From: an uncultured Lacticaseibacillus sp.
GTDB lineage: Bacteria; Bacillota; Bacilli; Lactobacillales; Lactobacillaceae
Reading direction: 5' to 3'
Length of the DNA stretch: 24,617 bases
NCBI GenBank assembly: GCA_934370925.1
Contig: CAKRNG010000026.1
Span: 1 to 24,617 of the forward strand
Shown here: positions 14,275 to 21,827 of the stretch, in pieces
Layout of the letters: the number at the start of each line of letters is the position of its first letter
Position numbering within the stretch: position 1 is the first letter of the stretch
Program-made: the position numbers and the translations under genes
Notes under the pieces: generated by a model
Databases searched by the model: none
The model's input: only the letters and a program-made list of their open reading frames with translations
What the model was told of the DNA's origin: nothing

Positions 14275-14934
14275 ATGCGTAGTTTAATTGTTGTGGGGCA
14301 TCCCCACCCGGAACGGAGTCAAACACAAAGCTTTTTTAGAGAAACGGCCGCACGTGTTCCCGATGCACAGTGGCATGAATTGAAGGAACCGACTGACATT
14401 GTTCGTGAGCAGCAGTTAATTCAAAACGCCGACCGCATCATCCTTCAATTCCCGCTATATTGGTACAGTGCACCAGCCACGCTATGGCAATGGTTAACGG
14501 ACGTTTGGCAGCGCGGCGTCGTTTATGATGCGCAAGGTGGGTTGTTGCGGGGGAAAACGTTGGGAATTGTGGTGAGTTTCAGCCATCCACTAACGAATTA
14601 CCACATCGGCGGGCGTGAAAACGTGACGCTTGATCAATTGTTGGCACCTTTTGCTGCGCTGGCGCATAAGACTGGAATGACGCTTTTGCCACCATTACTC
14701 GTGCCTGAATTCGACCGAATGACCGCGCAGGCACGCGCGAAGTTGTTCACAGATTATCAACAATACCTGATGTTAGCACGTCCTGCGTCCCATCGAGAAC
14801 AGGCCGATTGGTTTGCGCAGCGTGTTGAACAAGCGGGTGCGTCGCTACTGGCAGAAACGTTGTGGGATGAACAGGATGAGGTCGCGCAGTTGCGCCAAAC
14901 GGTTGCGGAATTACGCACGGGGGAGGTTGACTGA
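14275..14934 (+). CDS. NAD(P)H-dependent oxidoreductase, flavodoxin-like fold (KefF/MdaB/NQO type)
   Basis: The 219-residue protein begins SLIVVGHPHPERSQT, the phosphate-binding loop of the Flavodoxin_2 family. It then has ADRIILQFPLYWYSAPATLWQW, the characteristic QFP-YWYS-P segment, and a GGRENVTLDQLLAPF region. Such enzymes bind FMN or FAD and reduce quinones or act as K+ efflux ancillary subunits. No KefC-type channel gene is adjacent, so a quinone reductase role is more likely (inference). The ATG follows AAGGACGGG. Its stop codon overlaps the start of the next small gene. Confidence 0.85.
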   Translation: MRSLIVVGHPHPERSQTQSFFRETAARVPDAQWHELKEPTDIVREQQLIQNADRIILQFPLYWYSAPATLWQWLTDVWQRGVVYDAQGGLLRGKTLGIVVSFSHPLTNYHIGGRENVTLDQLLAPFAALAHKTGMTLLPPLLVPEFDRMTAQARAKLFTDYQQYLMLARPASHREQADWFAQRVEQAGASLLAETLWDEQDEVAQLRQTVAELRTGEVD

Positions 14935-15113
14935 TGACGGATCAAGAACAGTGGCTCATTCAAGCGGCGACAGAAAAGGCGGAACAAGCAACGGATTACG
15001 CCACGCAGGCATTTTACACATCACTCGCTGCGTTTTGTCGCGAACAGGCGCACCAAGCAGAGCTGATGCGGGCAGAAATCGATGGTCGGAGCTGGAATCA
15101 TGAACAATGGTGA
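14934..15113 (+). CDS. 59-residue small protein, translationally coupled to the oxidoreductase
   Basis: The start ATG overlaps the preceding TGA (TGATG), with GGGGGAGG about eight bases upstream. The 59-residue product (MTDQEQWLIQAATEKAEQ at the start, ending RSWNHEQW) is rich in Ala, Gln and Glu, probably helical, with one cysteine and no membrane segment. I do not recognise it. The coupling suggests it is made together with the oxidoreductase, perhaps as a partner (inference). Confidence 0.6.
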   Translation: MTDQEQWLIQAATEKAEQATDYATQAFYTSLAAFCREQAHQAELMRAEIDGRSWNHEQW

Positions 15114-15177
15114 GTAAAAGTCAGACTCAAGACGGATTAGGATTACTGCATGCTTTGGTAAACTAGAAACATAAAAA

Positions 15178-15318
15178 CGAGGCTGTGGCAAAAGGTGAAA
15201 CCGTACGTGGGTTATCTCCTAATTGCACACCATGATTTTCTGAGGGTCAAGGCGGTTACGACAGAAATCAAAGGTTACGATTTCCGCCGAGATAGAGTCG
15301 TCATCTGGTTCAGCCTCG
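15178..15318 (+). promoter_or_regulatory. Structured leader or repeat upstream of the HdeD-like gene
   Basis: CGAGGCTG (15179-15186) and CAGCCTCG (15311-15318) are inverted partners about 125 bases apart. Inside is a hairpin closed by GGCGG (15251) and CCGCC (15288) with GAAAT/ATTTC pairing, plus a direct repeat GGTTACGA (15254, 15273). The opening ACGAGGCTGTGGCAAAA resembles the start of the repeat at 14121. No U-tract follows, so it is not a plain terminator. Function unknown. Confidence 0.45.
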
Positions 15319-15346
15319 ATATCAAATAGAAACGGTGGGGATGCGC

Positions 15347-15868
15347 ATGCGTTCTTTTTACGCAGAATTTCAACGAATCGCTTGGGCACGTGCCCTGGTG
15401 ATGATTTTATTGGGCGGATGGATTATTGCACAACCAGGGCGCGTGTTTGGCCTTATTGTGAATATCTTAGCCCTGGTCCTGTTTGTTTTCGGGATTAGCA
15501 ACTTAATTTCTGGCTTCCGCGCACGGCGGTCAGGTGCCGGCAATGTCGGGCTCGGTATTGGCGTGGGTCTTCTCATTGCCGCATTACTCGTTGAAGGGTT
15601 AGCGGGAATGGTTGTCAGCATGTTCCCCGTCATTGCGGGGATTGCGCTTATTATTTACGGAGCCTCCATGTTGATGGGCGCCCGTCAGCAGCAGTTTGTG
15701 AACGTGACGCGGACGTGGCCAACCATTTATGGTGTTTTGGTCCTCTTGGCAGGGATTTTCTTAGTCATTCACCCATTCGGCACGGCCATGTTTGTCTTCC
15801 GGGTGTTGGGGGCCATCTTCCTCATGATGGGTGTGTCAGAGCTGGTCAGTTGGATTAAGTACAAGTAA
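15347..15868 (+). CDS. HdeD-family (DUF308) membrane protein
   Basis: The 173-residue protein is almost entirely hydrophobic, with about six transmembrane helices in three pairs: ALVMILLGGWIIAQPG, GLIVNILALVLFVFGIS, GLGIGVGLLIAALLVEG, VSMFPVIAGIALIIYGAS, IYGVLVLLAGIFLVIHP and FVFRVLGAIFLMMGVSELV. The repeated pattern 'LLGGWIIAQP...' is that of HdeD/DUF308 proteins, linked to acid resistance in E. coli; its role in lactobacilli is not established. I chose ATG 15347 (MRSFYAEF) with GGTGGGG six bases upstream. GTG 15335 and ATG 15341 are also in frame. Its stop codon lies inside the left end of a MITE-like repeat. Confidence 0.75.
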   Translation: MRSFYAEFQRIAWARALVMILLGGWIIAQPGRVFGLIVNILALVLFVFGISNLISGFRARRSGAGNVGLGIGVGLLIAALLVEGLAGMVVSMFPVIAGIALIIYGASMLMGARQQQFVNVTRTWPTIYGVLVLLAGIFLVIHPFGTAMFVFRVLGAIFLMMGVSELVSWIKYK

Positions 15869-15981
15869 AATTCGAGCAAGAATGGTACCAGTCCGGAAGA
15901 AATATGTCGGTGCTGGTACCATTTTTATTAGGGCATATTTTGTCATTCTCATGTCGCCACTAATGACAAGTGTCGTACTTT
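15856..15981. repeat. MITE-like 126-bp element, copy 3, overlapping the end of the HdeD-like gene
   Basis: The left end TAAGTACAAGTA contains the last codons and stop of the upstream gene. The right end, TAATGACAAGTGTCGTACTTT, closely matches copies at 4191-4213 and 17564-17584. The internal hairpin AATGGTACCAG/CTGGTACCATT (15881-15924) followed by TTTT differs in sequence from the other two copies but holds the same position. It probably terminates the HdeD-like transcript. Confidence 0.6.
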
Positions 15982-15991
15982 CAACTACACT
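15963..15991 (+). promoter_or_regulatory. Promoter of pepD, with its -35 inside the repeat element
   Basis: ATGACA (15963-15968), a 17-base spacer and TACACT (15986-15991). The -35 lies in the conserved right end of the MITE-like element, so the repeat may supply part of the pepD promoter. Confidence 0.45.
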
Positions 15992-16023
15992 AAAGGGGAC
16001 AAAAATAGAGAGAAGCGATAAAC

Positions 16024-17430
16024 ATGACAAAGCGTGTGAAGGGTTCTTGTACCACGATTCTTGTGGGAAAGAACGCCAGTATTGACGGTTCCACGATTAT
16101 TGCGCGGAATGAAGACGGGAATGTGCCACTGCAGCCACAGAAGTTTGTGGTGGTGAACCCAGAAGACCAGCCACGACACTACCAGTCAGTTCTCAGCACG
16201 TTCAATATTGACCTGCCAGAGAATCCCCTTCGTTACACGGCAACACCAAATGCAGATCCTGCAAATGGCTTGTGGGCTGCGGCGGGAATTAACAGCGAGA
16301 ACATTGCGATGAGTTCAACTGAAACCATCACGACCAACGCGCGGATTCTTGGGATTGACCCACTCGTCGAAACGGGGATTGGCGAAGAAGACATGCCAAC
16401 CATCGTGCTTCCATACATCCACTCGGCACGTGAAGGTGTTCAGCGTCTGGGTGCGTTGCTTGAAAAGTACGGCACATACGAATCTAACGGGATTGCCTTT
16501 TCTGATAGTGAAGAAGTTTGGTGGCTTGAATCCATTGGGGGACACCACTGGGCTGCAGAACGGATTCCAGACGATGCATACGTGGTCGCACCTAACCGGA
16601 TGAACATCGATGCGTTCGACTTTGATTCCGATGACACCTTGTTCGCGGCAGATTTGCCAGACATGATTGAAAAGTTCCACATGAATCCAGACAAGGATGG
16701 CATTAACCTGCGTCACATCTTTGGGAGTGCCACCATTAAGGACACGCGTTACAACAACTGTCGTGCGTGGTATGGTCAGAAGTACTTTAACCCTGAATTC
16801 GACACGACCCCAATCGATCAGGACTTGCCGTTTATCTGCCGGACGGATAAGAAGATTAGCATCGAAGACGTGAAGTGGGTACTCAGCTCTCACTACCAGA
16901 ACACGCCATATGATCCATATGGGACGGGTACACCGGCACAGAAAAAGCAGTTCCGGCCAATCGGAATTAACCGAAACCAGGAACTGCACATTCTGCAGAT
17001 TCGCAATGACGTTCCCGCCGAAATTGCGGGGATTCACTGGCTAGCATTTGGACCAAACACGTTCAACGCCATCATGCCTTTCTACGCGAACGTGACGGAT
17101 ACGCCCGCAACGTACCGGGACACAACGAAGGACTTCGACCCAACGAAGATGTACTGGTTGAGTAGCACGCTGGCTGTATTGGGAGACACAAACTTCGGCC
17201 TGTTTGAAGATTTCGAGAACTTATTCGAACAGAACACGGTTGCGGCAGCACGTCACGACCAGCTGAAGGCAGACGCCGGATTCGCGCAAGCTGCAGATGT
17301 GCAGGCATACTTAGCAGATGCCAACGCACGGATGGCACAAACTGCCTTCGATAACTCAAACAAGTTGTTGGGACAGATGATTGCCCTCGCAGCGCCACAG
17401 ATGAAGTTACAGTTCACGCTGAACGACTAA
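16024..17430 (+). CDS. pepD: Dipeptidase of family C69 (PepD type)
   Basis: The 468-residue cytoplasmic enzyme hydrolyses a broad range of dipeptides, the last step in using imported peptides. It is an Ntn-hydrolase: the nucleophile Cys9 in [10 protein letters not shown] becomes the N terminus after removal of eight residues. The next segments, [16 protein letters not shown] and [20 protein letters not shown], match lactobacillus PepD enzymes, as do the full length and the later [19 protein letters not shown]. The ATG has only a weak ribosome binding site (AGAGAAG). It stands alone between two MITE-like repeats, the second of which supplies its terminator. Confidence 0.9.
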   Translation: MTKRVKGSCTTILVGKNASIDGSTIIARNEDGNVPLQPQKFVVVNPEDQPRHYQSVLSTFNIDLPENPLRYTATPNADPANGLWAAAGINSENIAMSSTETITTNARILGIDPLVETGIGEEDMPTIVLPYIHSAREGVQRLGALLEKYGTYESNGIAFSDSEEVWWLESIGGHHWAAERIPDDAYVVAPNRMNIDAFDFDSDDTLFAADLPDMIEKFHMNPDKDGINLRHIFGSATIKDTRYNNCRAWYGQKYFNPEFDTTPIDQDLPFICRTDKKISIEDVKWVLSSHYQNTPYDPYGTGTPAQKKQFRPIGINRNQELHILQIRNDVPAEIAGIHWLAFGPNTFNAIMPFYANVTDTPATYRDTTKDFDPTKMYWLSSTLAVLGDTNFGLFEDFENLFEQNTVAAARHDQLKADAGFAQAADVQAYLADANARMAQTAFDNSNKLLGQMIALAAPQMKLQFTLND

Positions 17431-17464
17431 CGCGATGGTTGTTAAGTAACATCTGAATTTAACC

Positions 17465-17584
17465 TAAGTACGACACAGAAAGGCATCATTTCCGGAGAAG
17501 ACCGCTCCGGAAATGATGCCTTTTTGGTGTGCTGTTTTACGTGGATCATTAACTAGTAGTTGTTAATGACAAGTGTTGCACTTA
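17465..17584. repeat. MITE-like 120-bp element, copy 2, acting as pepD terminator
   Basis: Ends TAAGTACGACAC and, inverted, TAAGTGCAACAC (10 of 12). The internal perfect 19-bp hairpin (17479-17497 with 17505-17523, then TT) differs from copy 1 by a compensatory pair: G-C at 4115/4139 becomes T-A here. A small ATTAAC/GTTAAT hairpin and the conserved end TTAATGACAAGTGTTGCACTTA follow. Confidence 0.7.
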
Positions 17585-17945
17585 CTTGAAATAAATAGTA
17601 AAGATCGCGTTTAAATGCAGGCGGTTGTCAGGAAAAGTTTGGCGGAAGGTTGGATGTGCGGAAGTGGTGAAGGAGGCTGCGCCAGAAGACGGTTTGGCCC
17701 CGGTATACAAGGCAGTCTTCTGGCGCGCGACTGGATGTAACGTTCGTGTGCTTTGGACTTATGGCGCACCCACGGGCCGACTTTGAGACTGTCTGACCGG
17801 TTTTGTCAGACAGTCTCAAAGCGAGGTGGAATAACTTTAACCTGGGTTTGGTTAAAGTTATGGAACCGTGCCCCACCACTGGAGACACACGCAAATCGGA
17901 GTTGAACCTTCACCCGTTACGACCGGGCATGCCTGCCACCGTCGC
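17585..17945. repeat. Long interspersed repeat block, copy 2, with an inserted element
   Basis: The segments match copy 1 (4255-4545) in the same order and orientation. The hairpin CTTTGAGACTGTCTG/CAGACAGTCTCAAAG (17781-17821) is perfect. The 12-bp hairpin ATAACTTTAACC/GGTTAAAGTTAT (17831-17861) differs from copy 1 by a compensatory G-C to A-T change. Between 17670 and 17773 an insert of about 105 bp interrupts the block. The block separates the convergent pepD and 17949-19007 genes; I see no gene in it. Confidence 0.7.
17670..17773. repeat. Inserted 'gcgccagaagac' element inside the long repeat
   Basis: GCGCCAGAAGAC (17679-17690) and GTCTTCTGGCGC (17715-17726) form a 12-bp hairpin. The segment through GGCGCACCCAC (17763-17773) has a relative at 49-165 in inverted orientation. 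That relative carries an extra roughly 60-bp hairpin in the place of this loop. The insert is absent from the equivalent point of copy 1 near 4298. Confidence 0.6.
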
Positions 17946-17948
17946 GAA

Positions 17949-19007
17949 CTAGTTAAACGCTGGTTTCTTTGGGAGGACGGACTTCAGCCATTCCCCGATG
18001 AATGGGTACTGGTTGTTCAGTTCGATAATCTGCGTCGTTGCCTCAGGGTAGCCGAGCGTCACCGTGCCGCTTGTTGCGTTAACCCGCACGGACAGCGCGT
18101 TGTGGTTTGGCAAACTTAAGCTGTATTCCCCGGGTGTGGTGCTTTCGCGCATCAGGATGGCGTTGCTGGACGCAATGACGAAGAGTTCGTCCATTGCGGG
18201 GACGTTATCAACGGACTGTACGGCAACGGAGAGGGTCAGCTTCTGTTCAATAAGCTCGTCAGGAATACTGGTGCTTTCCCAGATGAACTGCTTGCCATCG
18301 CGGGTCGCTGTGCCGAGATCCATCCAGTCGTGACCGTCTTCATCAAAGACGTGGTAACTCGCAACGGTGCCGTTAACAGCGACTGCTAAGCGGATATCGC
18401 CCGCTTCAGCAACGGTCTGGCTAACCGAAATAGGGCGACTCGTGTCGAACTTTGTGGCAAATGTCAGATTGTCGACAGGTTGCAAGACGGTCTCATCCAC
18501 GTTGCGGAAGGCGTATCCAGCAGCGTACAGCGCCTTGATGATGGCAATAAGTGCCGTCAATTCATCATCCGTGTAACCAATAGCGTCATCATCCTTCGCG
18601 GTGACCTGCAAAAGGGTTGGCAGGTTAGACGAAACGAGGCGACCATCTGTCCGTAGTGGGTCGACAAGGGTGAAGAGTTCCTTGTTTCCTGCTTCGGTTG
18701 CTTGGAAGAAGATGAGCGTGGTGTGTTCTGCATCTGGGACAACGGGCTTCAACCAAATCTGGTCGAAGAAGTGGTTGCCAGCCAGAACGGGAATGGCGCT
18801 CAAACTCTGGTGAATTTTGCTGGCGAGTAGTGCGGTGAAATCGAGACGGGAGGCGGTCTGAACGGCCTCGTTCGTTGCCCAATTCTTATCGTCCTGCAAG
18901 GCGGCCATCATGGCATCGCTTTTGATGGTAATCCGCGTGCGCGCTTCACCAATATCGAGGTTGCTTGTGATAATGCTGGTAATTTCTTGGTCGTTGTAAT
19001 TAAGCAT
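17949..19007 (-). CDS. Conserved-looking protein of unknown function (downstream gene of a pair)
   Basis: The 352-residue soluble protein (MLNYNDQEITSIITSNLDIG at the start, ending SVLPKKPAFN) has no signal or membrane segment. The first 200 residues look mixed helical. The last 150 look beta-rich, with alternating hydrophobics (TLSVAVQSVD, YSLSLPNHNALSVRVNATSG). I do not recognise a family or catalytic motif. The start ATG lies within the last codons of the upstream gene (8-base overlap), with GGGGG nine to ten bases before it, so the two are translationally coupled and probably work together. Codon use looks like that of the housekeeping genes nearby. Confidence 0.75.
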   Translation of the reverse strand: MLNYNDQEITSIITSNLDIGEARTRITIKSDAMMAALQDDKNWATNEAVQTASRLDFTALLASKIHQSLSAIPVLAGNHFFDQIWLKPVVPDAEHTTLIFFQATEAGNKELFTLVDPLRTDGRLVSSNLPTLLQVTAKDDDAIGYTDDELTALIAIIKALYAAGYAFRNVDETVLQPVDNLTFATKFDTSRPISVSQTVAEAGDIRLAVAVNGTVASYHVFDEDGHDWMDLGTATRDGKQFIWESTSIPDELIEQKLTLSVAVQSVDNVPAMDELFVIASSNAILMRESTTPGEYSLSLPNHNALSVRVNATSGTVTLGYPEATTQIIELNNQYPFIGEWLKSVLPKKPAFN

Positions 19008-19875
19008 GTTTGTGCGCCCCCTCTGCTTTTTTCAGTGCGTTCGTGTAGTCGCGACGCAGATTGTGCAGGATGTTGATGAACTGGTCGATGGAACTGTAGG
19101 TTGAAAGAACCGCCTGGTATTCGTAGCGGGTAACCGCCGCGGACACTTGGAGGGCACGTTTCTTGGCGTCGAATTCCAAATCAGCGGTTTCTTTTGCTTC
19201 TTGGAACTGGGCCCGAACACGGTTAATGTCAACCCCGTGGTAGGCACGACGTTTTGGGGTACCTTCCTCAACGGGTGCGGCCGTCTCTTCTTCTGCGTCG
19301 GGATCCATGAAGTTCTTCAGGAGACCACGCAGCCGATTTGACCCATTACCCGTAGCAGGTGCCTTAGTCGTTTCGGTAGTGGCACTGTCTGCCTCAAGGG
19401 TTTCGAGCTGGCTGTGTAATTCGGTTGTGCGCTGGTAGCACGCCTTCCGTAGCTGCTCAACCTGTGCGTCGAGGTAGTGGTCGGGATCAGCGGCGAATTC
19501 TTGAAGGTGCGGCAAAATGGCGCGCTGTTCCTCGTCTTGATGCATAATTTCGCGCGCAAAGACATCGAGGCGACCAAACTCACGGCGGTGGTACCAATCA
19601 CCAAAGAAGACGCGCCCATCTTCACCAACTTCAAAGAATGGCACGTAATCGCGGAGCCACTGGATGAAGTTCTTCCGCAAATAGTGATGAAGTTCTTCCT
19701 GTGCGCCCTTATCGTAGGCCAATACGTAGCCGGGAACTTCATGGATATCTAGGCGGAGTGTCCGCGCGGTATCATCGATTCCCTTGTACAGGCGGTAGTC
19801 AGATTTGTCCGCCCAGGCTTCGGCAAAGGCGGTAAAGAACTGCTGCTGGTATGCAAGACTAGTTTCTACAGACAT
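19000..19875 (-). CDS. Protein of unknown function with acidic linker and coiled coil (upstream gene of a pair)
   Basis: The 291-residue protein has an N-terminal globular part (about 1-150; aromatic-rich segments FIQWLRDYVPFFEV and VFFGDWYHRREFGRLD). A short coiled region (about 140-165) and a low-complexity Thr/Ala/Glu/Pro linker (about 160-210) follow. The C-terminal helical part (INRVRAQFQEAKETADLEFD onward) is probably a coiled coil. No catalytic motif is recognised. The architecture suggests a scaffold or adaptor (inference). ATG 19875 follows AGAGG. It is the first gene of a two-gene operon with 17949-19007. A possible -10 TACAAT lies at 19946-19941 on the minus strand, without a good -35. 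Confidence 0.75.
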   Translation of the reverse strand: MSVETSLAYQQQFFTAFAEAWADKSDYRLYKGIDDTARTLRLDIHEVPGYVLAYDKGAQEELHHYLRKNFIQWLRDYVPFFEVGEDGRVFFGDWYHRREFGRLDVFAREIMHQDEEQRAILPHLQEFAADPDHYLDAQVEQLRKACYQRTTELHSQLETLEADSATTETTKAPATGNGSNRLRGLLKNFMDPDAEEETAAPVEEGTPKRRAYHGVDINRVRAQFQEAKETADLEFDAKKRALQVSAAVTRYEYQAVLSTYSSIDQFINILHNLRRDYTNALKKAEGAHKHA

Positions 19876-20047
19876 ATCGTTACCTCTTATTTCTAATTAA
19901 GCACGGTTATTCGCGGTGCTCCGGCGTTATTACTGATTTCATTGTACAACAACGCTTGCATATACAGATACGGTAGAATCAACTAATTAGCTGTTTTTTA
20001 TTAACAGTTTCGTTTTTAGTGTGATATTTTGTGACATTGGGGACAAC
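19876..20047. other. Intergenic upstream region of the unknown operon
   Basis: A/T-rich stretch with a small hairpin AGCTGTT/AACAG near 19989-20007 and a possible minus-strand -10 (ATTGTA at 19941-19946 on the plus strand). No ORF is credible. It separates the minus-strand operon from the structured element. Confidence 0.4.
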
Positions 20048-20078
20048 AGAAAAGCGCCACCACTAGTCAGGGGGCGTT
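20048..20078 (-). terminator. Terminator-like hairpin on the minus strand next to the tandem element
   Basis: Minus strand CGCCCCC, loop, GGTGGCG (one mismatch) followed by CTTTTCTG. If the tandem element is transcribed on the minus strand, this would end a transcript of roughly 400 nt before the unknown operon. Confidence 0.45.
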
Positions 20079-20090
20079 CATACGCGTTTT

Positions 20091-20404
20091 TGCTCGGGTT
20101 TGTTTTTCTTAGCTAATGCTCAAAAGCTCCCGAGATGTTCTGCGCTGTTTTCTAGTCGAGCGTCGCAAAGCAGAAGATTCCGGTTAACCCGAAACTGGCG
20201 CCGGGGGAAGAACCCCCCTCTGCCATTTTCACGTTAATCCTCATCTTCTAACCGCTTTGTTCTGCTCTGTTTTACATAGTCGAGCGCCACATCCCAGCTT
20301 TTTCCGCTTAACCCAGAATCGATTGCGGTGGAAACCCACCACCTCCATCGATTCTATGCTAATGCTCAAAAGCTCCCGGGGATGTTCTGCTCTGTCCAAT
20401 GAGC
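20091..20404. ncRNA. Tandem structured repeat units with conserved bulged core and covarying stems
   Basis: Two complete units and one 3' half-unit. Unit I: outer stem 20166-20178 with 20243-20259, a four-base bulge AACC, core TCCGGTTAACCC with ACGTTAATCCTC, apical hairpin 20191-20230. Unit II: outer stem 20289-20302 with 20368-20385, a four-base bulge CCCG at the same place, core TCCGCTTAACCC with ATGCTAATGCTC, apical hairpin 20315-20355. The stems are unrelated in sequence but equal in plan. The one base that differs in the 5' core (G20183 to C20307) is compensated in the 3' core (C20239 to G20364). A degenerate half-unit (20093-20138) precedes. Units are joined by TGTTCTGCKCTGT and TAGTCGAGCG. 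Strand and function are unknown; it could be the leader of the MFS gene, a separate ncRNA, or a DNA element. Confidence 0.6.
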
Positions 20405-20507
20405 AATCTGCCCATTAACTGCTCACGTCGGTCACATAGAGGAAGGAAAAAGGCGTTCAATCGGCTATACTAAGGGGATGGATAAAATGTAGAGAGGGTG
20501 TGGTTAG

Positions 20508-21677
20508 TTGGATACAACGCGGCAAATCAAACTGAAGTGGTTATTTCTTGGATACTTAATTACGAACACGGGGTCGAGCTTTATTTGGCCGCTCACGACC
20601 ATCTACATGCACGAAACGTTGGGGGAGACGCTCACAACGGCTGGGATTGTTCTCTTCTTTAACTCCATGTTTATGGTTATCGGTAGTGCGGTTGGTGGCC
20701 GCCTCTTTGACACTTGGCGTGAGGACGCGACCATTCTGATTGGCATTCTCATGATGACGTTCGCAACGGGGGCATTAATTTTCTGGCATGGCTGGCCGGC
20801 GTTCCCGATTTTGCTCGTGATTTCTGGATTCGGTAGCGGGATGGTTGTAACCTGTGTGAACGGGTTTGCGACACGCATCCGAACGAAGCGGGCAAGTTAC
20901 ATTTTCAACGTGATGTACTTCATCAGTAACCTGGGGCTCGTGTTCGGGACGCTGGGGGTCGGAATCTTCCTGCCAATGGGGATTCAGTACATCTTCAGCA
21001 TTGCGTTCGTGATGTACCTCTTGTTCTTCATCGTGGCGTTCTTCGAATATCGCGGGAAGAATCGGGAACGTCTTGCGGGGCGTGCGAAGATGGTCAAGGA
21101 TAAAATGCACATTACGGCGCCCGTATTCACCGTGTTGTTAACGTTGATTGTTATCTGGATTTTCTACGAGCAGTGGCAGAGTAATATTTCGGCGTACATG
21201 CTAGATGAAGGCCTGAAAGTGCGTGATTATAGCTTCTTGTGGACGGTGAATGCGATTCTTATCGTCGCTTTCCAGCCAGTGCTTACCATTTTTGATGATT
21301 GGTTGACGGATCATCTGCACGGGCGATTATACGCGGGGTTTGCCTTGCTGGGTGGCAGTTTCTTGATTCTGCCGTTTGCCCACAAATATATTGTTTTTGT
21401 GGTGACGATGGCAGTGCTGACGTTAGGGGAAATTATCGCGCTACCAGCCGTCTCAACGTTTGTCGACTTAACGGCGCCCGAGAGTCAGAAGGGCCGCTTC
21501 CAGGGACTTGTTCAGGGGTGCGCAGCGGCTGGGCGGGCGTTGGGGCCGCTAATTGGGGCCATTGTGATTGAACAAACGAATTATCGATTCCTGTTTATTG
21601 CCGCAACGGCCGTGATTGCGCTTAGCGTCTTGCTGTTTGCCATCACGAACGCGTCGGCACGAAAAACGGTGAAGTAA
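20508..21677 (+). CDS. MFS transporter, DHA1-like drug/proton antiporter
   Basis: The 389-residue membrane protein has about twelve transmembrane helices with the MFS loop motif after helix 2 (GGRLFDTWRED). A central cytoplasmic loop (EYRGKNRERLAGRAKMVKDK) divides two six-helix halves. It resembles the MdtH/YqjV-type multidrug exporters; the substrate cannot be told. The start is TTG 20508 with GAGAGGGTG upstream (no nearby in-frame ATG would keep helix 1). TATACT at 20466-20471 may be the -10, with a poor -35. The tandem structured element ends about 100 bases upstream and could be part of its leader if transcription starts earlier. Confidence 0.8.
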   Translation: MDTTRQIKLKWLFLGYLITNTGSSFIWPLTTIYMHETLGETLTTAGIVLFFNSMFMVIGSAVGGRLFDTWREDATILIGILMMTFATGALIFWHGWPAFPILLVISGFGSGMVVTCVNGFATRIRTKRASYIFNVMYFISNLGLVFGTLGVGIFLPMGIQYIFSIAFVMYLLFFIVAFFEYRGKNRERLAGRAKMVKDKMHITAPVFTVLLTLIVIWIFYEQWQSNISAYMLDEGLKVRDYSFLWTVNAILIVAFQPVLTIFDDWLTDHLHGRLYAGFALLGGSFLILPFAHKYIVFVVTMAVLTLGEIIALPAVSTFVDLTAPESQKGRFQGLVQGCAAAGRALGPLIGAIVIEQTNYRFLFIAATAVIALSVLLFAITNASARKTVK

Positions 21678-21767
21678 GTGACGCGTTCTGGTATGAGGCA
21701 TATCGAAAAATGCGTGTTGGCGGTAATGACGATTGGCGAGAATATCATTGAAAAAAGCGCATAAAGA

Positions 21768-21796
21768 TTGATGAACTTTTTGGTTAGCGTTAAAAT
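21768..21796 (+). promoter_or_regulatory. Promoter of the tRNA-Ala gene
   Basis: TTGATG (21768-21773), a 17-base spacer and TAAAAT (21791-21796), about 32 bases before the tRNA. Confidence 0.55.
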
Positions 21797-21827
21797 AAGT
21801 GCATGCGTGTATGATGCATGTACGTAT

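Noticed and set aside
15178..15318. Known riboswitch upstream of the HdeD-like gene
   Set aside because: Inverted ends and one hairpin are present, but no conserved aptamer core I know and no terminator or sequestered ribosome binding site. It looks more like a repeat.
16315..17037. 240-codon antisense ORF inside pepD
   Set aside because: Shadow of the strongly conserved pepD frame, no start signals.
20112..20385. Possible CRISPR array from repeats spaced 121-125 bp
   Set aside because: Repeats are diverged, only three, with paired arms of different sequence and no cas genes. The spacing is far beyond CRISPR units.
21693..21764. 23-codon ORF between the MFS gene and the tRNA
   Set aside because: No ribosome binding site and no recognisable signal; it may be chance.
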